A DNA stretch of 64,000 bases from Cyathus striatus (lineage: Eukaryota > Basidiomycota > Agaricomycetes > Agaricales > Nidulariaceae). Under the pieces are notes generated by a model, which did not search any database, was not told where the DNA came from, and saw only the letters and a list, made by a program, of their open reading frames with translations. Below, piece after piece: positions 37,005 through 46,852 of the stretch (positions within the stretch are counted from its first letter, which is position 1; each line of letters opens with the position of its first letter). Where the stretch lies: the NCBI GenBank assembly GCA_025738555.1, contig JAOVFP010000013.1, forward strand, positions 3,720,001-3,784,000, written 5' to 3'. The position numbers were made by a program, and so were the translations under genes.

Positions 37005-38070
37005 CAATCGACGACGTCACAGCTCTTTGTCGAGAAGAGTCCACATGGGTAATCGAGATATCCATTCCGTCGGCCCGATTGAATTCGTGTTCCGAAGAGT
37101 CCTGTAGGACCGGGCTAAAGATGTCCAGAAGTTCCCCTGAGATGATGGCTATGTGTCGAAATCTCGCTTCATAGGTAAGAGTTGAAGCCCTTCACCCACC
37201 TTCACCCACTCACCCTTAGCAGTGACTCGCCTGGCTGATTGAGAACGCGGCGTAAAATCATCGGATCCTGTACTCTTGCCCTTCTCAACCCCATTCGTAC
37301 ACCGACTGGGTGGGCTGATGTTGCATCTGACCAATGGAAAATATGACTAATAATAGAACGCGGAATATCGCGCGCTCGGAGTCGGAGACTGGACAACTTC
37401 AGTTGGGGAGATCAGGCAAGGAAGCATAAGCTGTAAATAGGCTCTGCTGCATGACCGGCGTCTTGACACTTATCTGTAAGATTAGGATGAGAAAGATCAC
37501 AGGAAGGGCACAAAGGGCCGTTTGAAAGTCTTGAATCATATTTCTCTAGCATTGCGGATGAAGTGGGGACTATAGCAAGGGCGAGGCAAGGCACGGGCAA
37601 CTGCGGAATCGGTGAAACGTGAAATGGATATTGTGGGGCTGAGCTTGAACGGATGATGACGGTGAAGTCGTTCGACTAGCGATCGTACCATAGTAATCAA
37701 GGCCTTATAGAAACGACTTACCACGGAGAGTTAATACAATTGAAAGGCAGGGTAAGGGAACCCGGGCCAGTAAGTGATTCATCACTCGACGTATACGGGA
37801 CGTTTCACATACACCCAAGAAAAAGCAAACTTCAAATAAAGTCATTAGTATAAGATACATCTGAGGTTACAAAGCTCTAGAAAGCACACGCAGCAGTAAA
37901 GTTCGGTCTTTCCAAATATAATCACGGAGAATGCGAGTCTCCAGAAACTTTGAGTAGCTTCGGCATCGAGTAGTTCAATGTGTAATGTCATGTAACGCGG
38001 GAGAATATCTCCGAATCCCAAGACAATGCAGGGTATACGTGCAGGAGAAAAGGTGATGTCTTCTGGTATA
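37005..38070. other. Intergenic region with no supported gene
   Basis: Short frames exist on both strands, but none resembles a known protein and no conserved splice pattern emerges. Both neighbours are minus-strand genes. Confidence 0.4.
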
Positions 38071-38845
38071 TTAGTCTATGACACCCAGATGATCCTCTTT
38101 TATTGTGCCAATGGCAAACTAGCAACAGACCAATGAATTGTCAGCAGCAAATAATTCATTTCACTCACAATTTCTGTTGCGTCAACGCGTGTACCAACAA
38201 TTTTTAAACGGACACGAGTGTTCTTCTCAATTATCTAGAGGCGCAATCGGAACTTGTCCAAAGCATGAATGCATATGATTTATACCTGGTCTTCTGATGC
38301 AAAAGATGGTGGATTTGAGTTGGGATCGAATTTCATATCTGGATGGATCAACTATAAAGACGTTATGCGTTGTTCAGGCAGCTCAAACCAGCCGGACGTA
38401 CTTGATGGGAAACGAAGACAGTCAAGGGGCCAACGTCAGCAAAGAATCCCATCTTCAGCAAAATAAGCAGCTTGTATATCATAGATAGTCGCGATAACAT
38501 GCCTTGTTCACATTGTTCACAACACCATCCACCACTTCTCCCTTAAATGGTTTGAACACAATTGCGCGGTATCTTGTGATGAACTCCGCCTGGCCGCTGC
38601 CACTGAGAACCATACCCTTTCCTATATCGAGAATTGATACGACGGCAATAATATATCCAAATTGACCAGAGCATGTTCCCTCGACATCCGAGTATAGTTT
38701 TGATTCAAGGAAATTGAGCATACGCGGCCCAAAATAAGGGTGGAGCAATATTGTGTGTGTTAACTCTTTCTTCACGCATTATTATGAAGTCTGTCATCGT
38801 TGTTAACAAGCGATGGTGAGACGGAGAACTCACGATGAAAAACAT
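38071..38845 (-). CDS. RPB7: RNA polymerase II subunit Rpb7
   Basis: This is a stalk subunit of RNA polymerase II that pairs with Rpb4. The start MFFIKELTHTILLHPYFGPR at 38845 spans an intron after MFFI. The tip domain continues with EGTCSGQFGYIIAVVSILDI and RYRAIVFKPFKGEVVDGVV. The S1-type RNA-binding domain follows with MGFFADVGPLTVFVSHQ and DMKFDPNSNPPSFASEDQ. It ends with RLKIVGTRVDATEI and GTIKEDHLGVID. Six exons, about 170 residues as usual. Joining NVNK to MGFF uses a GC-AG intron (donor AAG/GCATGT near 38508), a rare but accepted splice type. Divergent from the UBL-WLM protease. Confidence 0.95.
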
Positions 38846-39265
38846 GGCGGTCAAGAAGCAAAGCGATGCTGAACAAACATGCCCACAGAACAATGATTTG
38901 AACAACCACGTGAGCCGGGTCGACCATTTATTTTATCTGAGCACTGCATTCTTCTCCACTCTTACTTTCCTTAGGGCTCTTGGAACTTCACTGTAGCCAT
39001 GTTACCCGCGACTATGAAACTGTCTATTCCATGAATATGTCGAATGTTCGCCCAGCTTCGGCGATGAATACAAGATAGCTCGGCTTACTCAGACTTCATG
39101 CGGTAGCAGGCGCGCTCAGTCAGCTTGAAGCTGTTTGGCGCCAAACTTAAAGTTTCCATCATTAGAACATTTCATTCCCTATCAACACCTTTCTCCTGCT
39201 TTGTCGTTTGCTATTGGGTTTTCATCCTATTATCTCTTTGTGCTGCGTATACTATCATCTGTGGA

Positions 39266-40381
39266 ATGTCATCCGGATCTGACAATAACCTTCAATTGGC
39301 TATCTCGTTTCGTGGAAATACACATAAACTATCCATCTCTCCTGAAACAACTCTTCTTGAGCTTCAGACACAGCTGGAAGAGTTAACAACGGTACCTCCT
39401 TCTCTCCAGAAACTGCTTTACAAAGGAAAGAAAACTGCCAGAGATGATGCGGAGAGCGTCACATTGTTGCAGATTGGCTTGAAGAATGGAACGAAGATTC
39501 AGATGTTGGGATCCACAATACAAGAGCTTGGCGGGCTGCAGTCAGTAGAGGATGAGAGGAGGAAGAGGGAGAGGATCATGCGAGAAAGAGCGATGAAAGC
39601 CCCTGTTAAGGTTCGCATAGTCCCTGCTGAATTCATTGTCATACAGACCGTGCTTACTCGTACGTCTAGGTCCGTTCTAGTGGGATTGGTGTGTTCAATG
39701 AATATCGCTTCCATGAAGTACAACCTTTAGAACACCTTCCAAATCCATCATCGGCTCGTGCTCTTCTAACAAAACTTGCTGAGGACCCAGCTATCAAACA
39801 TATTATGCAACAGCATAAATTCACTGTTGGGCTTCTCACAGAACTGGCTCCTCACGAGCAACCCCATCTCTTGGGACTGAATACCGGGAAAGGATTAAAC
39901 ATCAAACTTCGAATACGCACGGATAGATACGATGGCTTTAGATTGTACAAGGAGATCCGAAGGGTATTATGCCACGAGCTGACTCACAATGTATGGGGTG
40001 ATCACGATAATAATGTGCGTGATTCTCAACTCCCGGCTGCATTTTCTGCTGAAACAGTGCCTTATCTGCGTTATTTTACAGTTTAAGGAACTGAATTCCC
40101 AGCTTAATCGAGAAGTAGCTGAGTATGAGCGCTCTGTCGCCGCCGGAACACACTACCTAGGTGGCAACACGGGGGATGTATATCAGCCAGACATGTCATC
40201 TGAATTTGAAGCTGAGGCTCAGCAATTTGTTCTTGGAGGTCATGGGCAATCAGTCCCAATATTGCCTGACGAATCGATAGAAGAGCGCCGTCGTAGAGTT
40301 CTAGAAGCGACAATTAATCGTCTAAAGCGTGAAGAGGAAGAAATTGAGCATAGTTGTGGGACAGGGTCATCGGCGACGTGA
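39266..40381 (+). CDS. Ubiquitin-like/WLM-domain metalloprotease (Wss1-related)
   Basis: The start MSSGSDNNLQLAISF gives an N-terminal ubiquitin-like fold (about residues 8-80: LSISPETTLLELQTQLEE, LLYKGKKTARDD, IGLKNGTKIQMLGST). A WLM protease domain follows with VFNEYRFHEVQPLEHLP, LNTGKGLNIKLRIRTDRY and the zinc site HELTHNVWGDHD (HExxH with a third ligand). The C-terminus is acidic and helical. Two introns join in frame; about 330 residues. By family this is related to Wss1/SPRTN-like proteases that act on SUMO- or ubiquitin-linked DNA-protein adducts, or to the fission-yeast ubiquitin/metalloprotease fusion. The substrate is not shown by sequence. Confidence 0.9.
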
Positions 40382-40666
40382 GGATCTAGAATATTGATTG
40401 GGGGCCGTGTTTGCTATGTTGTAAGTTATAAGACGTTTAATGTTTACACACAACATATTTGTTTTCGTTAATACCCTATTATAATAGGCTTCGTTGTGTT
40501 ATATGAACATGTTGGTGTTATGGCTTCAATGCACGAGTTTGGGTTGGATCATTGCACTGCATGGCTAAATCAGCTGAGCTTGAACATTTTTTGTGGTGTT
40601 CTCGGCGTAAAAACATAGGAGTGTCTTAACCTCGGCTAAATATACCTGTAGTAAGCTCACCGATAT

Positions 40667-40713
40667 TAGGGGGAGTCAGAGTGGCTGGTTTTGTGCTGGT
40701 TTTGATCTTGGTT
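40667..40713 (+). repeat. Left outer inverted repeat of the island
   Basis: It begins TAGGGGGAGTCAGAGTGG and continues with CTGGTTTTG and GATCTTGGTTAT. It matches the reverse complement of 46577-46624 with scattered mismatches. An AACCAG-rich simple repeat follows to about 40795. Confidence 0.65.
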
Positions 40714-41711
40714 ATATGACCCTTGGTTTTCGACAGGTCAAATCGTGGGAAATCAAAACCAGAACCAAAACCAACCAGAACCAGAACCAACAACGTCTCG
40801 CACTACGCAAGGATAAATACTAGCTGGTGGGGGTTGGGGTATGGGTCAGGCTCCTAAAACCATCCTCTCGTATCGCGAGGCATTCCTCCTTATGTTTTTG
40901 TAGAGGCAAACATCCATCAATATTTATTTGGGACAAACAAAAACAAGGAGGAATGCTCGCGATAGAGAGGCTGGCACAACTGGTTTCCGAAATTTGTCCG
41001 TGAACCCTTTTCATCAACAGGGACATCGACAGCCGCACTTGCCATATTCCCACTATTAATGTCCCACCAACAACGACACGCTTTCTATTCCTCTAATATT
41101 CCTCTTGACACTTACTTAATCCTGGACTTCTGCTCTACTTTCCCTTTCCCCTTGAGTCTTGATATGCATAAGGCTTTTTAGCAGTATTACCATACTATAT
41201 GCATATGTTATGCATGTGCCACAATATATCTAATAATTGAATTCTACTCCTCAATTAGTTTTGATTATGGATTTGGATTTGGTAGCAATATTAAAGTGAT
41301 TAAAGTACTTACTTATTAGAAGTGTATATGCAGAACAATATATGTTACACAGATATGCATTAAGTTACATGAAGTACTTTGGAATCTGGGGCTAAGTTGA
41401 AACAGCCTTGGGCACTTTGATATTTTCTCTGAGTTCCATTTACTACAGTATCTATGACATAACTTATAAAATAGTATCATATACTTAATGTTGATTTAAT
41501 GAGCAACACAAAGTTATGATTCACTCAGATTGTGAGGCTTGAGTTTCTCAGCAATGCTTGTTGAACTTTTGCATACATGATAAGTATTGAGTACAATTAA
41601 AGAGAGAAAAATAATAAGGTTAACAGAAATCTACCACAATACAAGCATTTATGTGTGAAAACAAAGTGAGAGTAAAAACTAAACAAGTGTCAAGATGAAC
41701 ATTAGAGGAAT

Positions 41712-43125
41712 TAGTGGTGTTGGGGTTTGGTTCCGAACCTAGGTTTGAATGCAAACCCATTGAGAACTGGACGTACGTTCAGTCCAAAGTTCGGCTTACT
41801 AAGAAGAACCGAACCTCATGTCTGGTTCTAGGTTCTCAAAACTGTAGTTTACTCTGAATGCATCCGGACGTGTTCGAACCTGTAATGTAGTGTAGTATTT
41901 CATTATTGTTTTGGCATAAATATAGTGATAAATCTGGTGTCTGGTGGCATGATCATGACTGGGACTTGTGACTCTGAGTCAGCAGAATGATCTTGCCCTT
42001 GATTGCATGTTACAAACACATTGCATTGCGTCTTCAAGCTTCAAGCTTCAAGATTCAATTTCAGTTATAGTATCCCTTCTCTCTCTGCACCCACTCGCTC
42101 TTCCACCTCTCATTCTCCCTATGTTTGCTCACTAGCAACAATATCAGGAAGGGATGAAATGTCTTGAAAGAGTTGTACATTGTATTTTTATTTCTATTTC
42201 ACTCTGCTCATCTAACTGTTTTTTGTAGTTTGACACATTATATTTCACCAGAAATGACTTCATCTGGCCATTCGGATGATGGTATGTATATTGAGTAGCT
42301 TTGTAACTTTGTGACTTATTGACTTATAATACTATTGCAGATGTAAATAAAAATAGCTCACATATGCGTTGGTATGGAGGGACCTACCTTTTTGAAACTG
42401 TACAGTCCTTCCAGTGGTTAGAAAAGAGTGCTTCAAGTCCTCGAAATGAACTGAAGCATGATCTTGAGAGTGGGATTGAAAAGATGGATGATGTTGTTGG
42501 CTGGTGGGGGGTAAGTCTTTTTTTAAATTATAATTCATGGTTCTCACAGAATTTCAGAATCAAAGTGATACCAAATATCCCACCCTGAAGCGCATAGCTC
42601 GTGACTACCTAGCTATTCAGGGATCTTTGACTCCATTGGAGCAAGCATTTAGTGGTGGTGGAATCACCGATGCTGCTCGACGTGGAAGCCTTACATCAAA
42701 AATCTTCAGTGCACTCCAGATTTTGAAGAGTGCTTATCGCAACAGTCATATTTCAGCTGCACAGCAAGCCTTGGAGGGCATTGATGCTCTTATTGCTGAG
42801 CTTGATGCAGCATCCTCTGCACCTGTGGATGAGTATGATGTCGAATTTAGTTCATATTTCATGTATGTGGGCATAAGTAGTTAATATATGATTAACTTCT
42901 ATTTCTTAATACATGAGAATTACTACTGAAATAAAAGTAGTACTAGTAATATCATTAACATTACACTACTAATTTTCTAAATAAGTTGAAAAAAAAAAAA
43001 ACCTACCTTTGGTCCAGTTTGACATTTGAACTTGCTCTGAACCTGAACCGGACTGCAGAGAACCTGAATCTCAGGTCCAGTCCTAGGTTCGGTGAAAAGG
43101 CCTGAACTGGACCCCAACACCACTA
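41712..43125 (+). mobile_element. 1,414-bp hAT-family element with 8-bp target duplication
   Basis: The ends are perfect 15-bp inverted repeats: TAGTGGTGTTGGGGT at 41712 and its complement ending at 43125. They are bracketed by the exact 8-bp duplication AGAGGAAT (41704-41711 and 43126-43133). The interior encodes a hAT C-terminal dimerisation domain. Eight-bp duplications and TAG-type ends fit hAT. At 1.4 kb it is far shorter than an autonomous hAT and is an internal-deletion derivative. Confidence 0.93.
42254..42884 (+). CDS. Short hAT transposase-derived gene (dimerisation domain only)
   Basis: ATG at 42254 (MTSSGHSDD), two introns with proper GT-AG ends (donor near 42281, acceptor near 42340; donor near 42511, acceptor near 42550), and an open frame to 42884. 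The product of about 170-180 residues starts with a non-catalytic segment (SHMRWYGGTYLFETVQSF). It then has WWGEFQNQSDTKYPTLKRIA, RDYLAIQGSLTPLEQAFSGG and RRGSLTSKIFSALQILKSAY, the hAT C-terminal dimerisation region, followed by an extra tail. The catalytic RNase-H-like core and BED finger are absent. It may be a decaying fragment, or a protein that could bind full-length transposase. Confidence 0.7.
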
Positions 43126-43164
43126 AGAGGAATAGAAAGTGTGTCATTGGCAGGACATTAATAG

Positions 43165-44687
43165 CACCTGATGGTGTGGAGCTGATACATTATACATTGT
43201 AATTACAACCTGAGCATGATGTATTGATACAGTAAATTACAAGAGGAGTAGTAATAGTTGATGTGAAGCAATTATAATAAATTAGTAGTACATGGCATTG
43301 AATCTAATGTATATATGCTGTATAGATCTTGATCATGGATCTCTGAGCACAATGGTAAGACTGTTATCAATCCCAACGAATCCCAATGCTTCCAAATTCA
43401 GATACAAAAGAGTGCATGGTTTTGCTCCCCCTCGGAGATATGATGTCTGGGTGTTTCAAAGTGTTTCATGCCAATATTAATGAATTGTGTCTTCCAATCA
43501 ACTTCTTTTCTGCATCTTCTGAATCTTCTGTGCTTTATATATTATATCATATGTTTTCCAACTCCAGTTATGTTTTTCCATGTGTTTTCCACATTTCACA
43601 ATTTCCATGATTTCTTTCCATCTGTTGGAAATACAATAGGCCAGCCACTTTCATTTCCTTTTTACTTATTTATTGTATGATTTCCATATATTTTCTTATT
43701 TTCTAATATTTCCATGTTCTGTATGCAACCTGTGTATATGCAAGAAGAAGAGGTGCATACCAGCTCCTGGGTACATGCCAAAACTTGCCACACTGTAATT
43801 TCGAAAAGAGCCACCACATGCCCACAGTGATGCAACACATAGGTACAATTGCAACATACGGAGATTTAGGAAATACAAAAACATAACAGTTCATCACTTT
43901 TCTAACAAATAAAACATACTAATTAAACGAAATATAAGTCTACTATATGTTATAAGATTAAAGTGTTACCCTTGGCACTGTTTTTGTCAACTTCGAGTTT
44001 TGGTCTGATGAAAAAGTAAAAGCCTTATGAACTCAACTAATAGTACTGGTAGATTGCAAGTGATCACACTATTTTAATATCCAATTAGCTAGCAAAAAAT
44101 CATTTTTGTAGTATATACTATACAAAAAAGGTCAAATGCTGAGGACTTGTGCTTCATTCATCTATGGTATATAGTTATATGAGCCCTATCTGAACCTACA
44201 ATCAGTGTGTTTCTAGATATTTTACTGGAATAGAATCAAAAACCTAAAGTAGATTATTAAATATCTATTAACTGTATATATATAGATATTCTACAAAACA
44301 TAGGCCAGGAGTAATATTATATGTACTGAGTATTTACCAGTATTCTCTTGTGGTATTGTCACAAGCAACCTGCAATTTATGCAGATGGTTTTGGCCAGGA
44401 CACGAAGCTTTTGATTGACATCAGAGCATGGTTCCTTCATTAATTAATACTTGACGAAATGAACTCAGAAGCAAGCAGCAAGGATGATGGTGGGATAAAG
44501 GCAGGATGTGGATGCACCTTGTTGTATCACTAATAGGTTGCTATGGCTGCCTCATGTATCAGCTTCCCTATAGACGTGAGAATCAGCTCCCTTCCTATTT
44601 AATAACCTATGGTAATTTACAGAGTACATACATCACGATTCATTTGTAACTACTGCAGATAATATATATATTTTACAGTATTGCCTG
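43165..44687. mobile_element. Second insertion (about 1.5 kb) in the foldback element
   Basis: Sequence homologous to the foldback arm stops at TTAATAG (43158-43164) and resumes at TTAATAG (44688-44694), a 7-bp direct repeat. The insert begins CACCTGATGG and ends TATTGCCTG. It has no long open frame and no clear terminal inverted repeat, so its class is unknown. Confidence 0.55.
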
Positions 44688-45044
44688 TTAATAGTGGGAA
44701 TATGGCAAGTGCAGCTGTCAATGTCCCTGTTGATGAAAAGGGTTCACAGACAAATTTTGGAAACCAGTTGTGCCAGCCTCTCTATCGTGAGCATTCCTCC
44801 TTGTTTTTGTTTGTCCCAAATAAATATTAATGGATGTTTGCCTCTACAAAAACATAAGGAGGAATGCCTCATGATACAAGAGGATGGTTTTAGGAGCCTG
44901 GGTATGGGTCAGTTTACTGGCCCTAGACGCTAAATGGAGTGTGCCACCTAGGTGGGTGGGAAACTCCCTGTAGTGATTTGCTTGTATTTACCATTGTGTT
45001 GCTGTCAACTATCTAGGATCCATTGGAAATGATCATTACACTTA

Positions 45045-45673
45045 CTGTACTAATTGAAATACTTCAGCAGTCACACATCATGGAGCTACCTGACATGCCG
45101 AAATTTGGTACATGTCATGTGTCATGACGGCAACTGACAAAGGTTCAAACAGTTCAAAAATCCCCCATTTTCAAGTTGCAAAACCCAAAAAATTGCTTCC
45201 GTTAGTACACTAGCACCTATGTACATAGTGTAAAATCAATTCTAAATACTTACCCAAGGTTTGAGGCACCTCCTGTTGAGCAACCATGTGTACATGGTAT
45301 GGAATTGAGTTAAGAAAAAGAATTCTTGCAATTACTCATACCTTATGGTACTGTCTGGCAGTGGCAATAGTAGTTACTTTCCTTAGCTGGAATACTTAAC
45401 ATGTGCACACAGCCACTGGAAATGGATAGAAAAAATAGATTAGCAAGACAGAATCAAACTCACAACTGCTTGCTCATGTTAGCACTTCATATGCATCAAA
45501 ACCATTGCGAAATACCACTACACTATTAATATTTACAAAAAAAAATAGACTAATAAGTTTACCTGCCAAAAATATCAATAATGTCACGTCAAAAATTGCC
45601 AACTGACGAAGGCATTCAGTGGTTGGGGCTGTCACACACATCCAAGGATGCCGAAGTATTTCAATTAGTACAG
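45045..45673. mobile_element. 629-bp TA-flanked miniature inverted-repeat element
   Basis: The left end CTGTACTAATTGAAATACTT is matched by the reverse complement of the right end; about 24 of 25 bases pair. A TA dinucleotide lies on each side (45043-45044 and 45674-45675). There is no coding capacity. TA duplication suggests the Tc1/mariner superfamily. Confidence 0.78.
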
Positions 45674-45766
45674 TATACTTAGTTTATCAGTTGGTAATAT
45701 GATCAAGGAGGCGATCACAAGGCAACAATGTATTAAGGGAGGGATAGAGGGCAAAGAAAATATATA

Positions 45767-45943
45767 CAGTCAAACCTGTATTAGCACATACCTGTATGAA
45801 CCCATAATCGGTAATAGCCCATACAGTTTTTAGTCTACCGAATCCACATATCCCACCCAGGAGCACCTGCAGCAACCCATACCTTGAATAACCCATGGGT
45901 TTTGAGGTCCACTGACCCCTATGGGTTATTACAAGTTTGACTG
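45767..45943. mobile_element. 177-bp TA-flanked miniature element (pogo/Tc1-mariner type)
   Basis: The left end CAGTCAAACCTGTATTA and the reverse complement of the right end, CAGTCAAACTTGTAATA, form inverted ends. TA lies at 45765-45766 and 45944-45945. The interior carries several CCCATA/TATGGG-type repeats. CAG... ends with TA duplications are typical of Tc1/mariner and pogo-like elements. Confidence 0.85.
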
Positions 45944-46576
45944 TATATGAGTTGTGGGACTACTGACTGACTGAGTGAGCTAAGTTGCAGGTGGTAGAGC
46001 TTGTGTGAAATGGTGTCAAGATGGTGAGAAGCAAAGCAGCAGAAATTTTCAGGTTGTCTCTGTTTGCCACTTTTGTTGGACGCTGCGACCAGTTTTTCCC
46101 GGCTGTGCTCAGGCTTCCAGTAGGTTAGCTAATGGTTTTAGTTCTGGTTTTGATCACACTCTGTCCTCAACACCTCTTCACACTTGGGTTAAATACATAT
46201 AATTACATCTTCTAGCTGTCTATGATGTTGGTGAACTCATTCTTGCTTCTGTTTCAACTTGTATAGCTCAGTAAATGATACAATGAGCTCCTGCTCCCTT
46301 GCTTGATGACAAGTATAGTGAGACATGATAGAGATCTAGGCAAATAACATGAAAAGAAAGGTGGGAGAACAATCACAGAATTTTTTCTCAGGTTACTACA
46401 ATTAATAATTGAGATGAAAGAAGTAGTATATTCTGAAAGAATTGCATGATTATTGAAAAGCAGAGACAAAAGTGAGCATAAACCAAGGTGCTGAACCAAG
46501 TGTAGGTTGGGGTGGTCAGACTTAAACCAGGTTTTAGGCTGGTTTTCACACGGTTTCAAAATCAAAACCAACAACA

Positions 46577-46624
46577 TAACCAAGATCCAAACCAGTGCAA
46601 AACCAGCCACTCTGACCCTCCCTA
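46577..46624 (-). repeat. Right outer inverted repeat of the island
   Basis: On the minus strand it reads TAGGGAGGGTCAGAGTGG, then CTGGTTTTGCACTGG and GATCTTGGTTAT, matching the left copy at 40667. No matching target duplication is seen next to the two ends, so they may be one old element or two separate copies. Confidence 0.6.
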
Positions 46625-46852
46625 TTGCCCCACCAAGTTCTGTATTTGGAGTATTTTCCCCACAGTTTTCTCAGACAAGCAACCGTGGGCGGAGTAGATT
46701 ACTATTTTTTGCGAAAGTGGGTAAAACATACCAATAATAGACATTGAAACTCACTCAGCAGCTTTCAGCATGCTCCAATAAAAGACGCAGTTCTCTCACA
46801 CCCAACTCAACCGCTGGAGGCTTCTTACCCTCATTCTAACGTTCAATCCACT

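Larger units (their letters stand above)
40849..44898. mobile_element. Foldback element with long terminal inverted repeats, invaded twice
   Basis: The left arm starts GGCTCCTAAAACC (40849) and the right arm ends GGTTTTAGGAGCC (44898). About 210 bp of each arm (to about 41059, and from about 44688) match in inverted orientation at roughly 93-95%. The left arm continues to about 41115, and that part is matched in inverted orientation by 41690-41711 plus 43126-43164, interrupted by insertions. Each arm also contains an internal inverted pair around GGAGGAATG. The element is flanked by a 13-bp direct repeat, 12 of 13 identical (GGGGTATGGGTCA left, TGGGTATGGGTCA right). Without the two insertions it would be about 1.1 kb. 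No transposase belongs to it, so it is non-autonomous. Confidence 0.75.
40382..46852. other. AT-rich transposon island with nested elements
   Basis: About 6.5 kb lie between the WLM protease stop and the first P450 start. The only protein-coding trace is a hAT transposase C-terminus. The region contains an outer diverged inverted pair, a foldback element with arms of over 200 bp, two insertions inside it, and two TA-flanked miniature elements. The stretches between these show no gene. Confidence 0.85.

Noticed and set aside
40382..46852. CRISPR-like array or secondary-metabolite cluster
   Set aside because: The repeats are inverted arms and transposon ends, not regularly spaced direct repeats, and no backbone synthase lies near the P450s.
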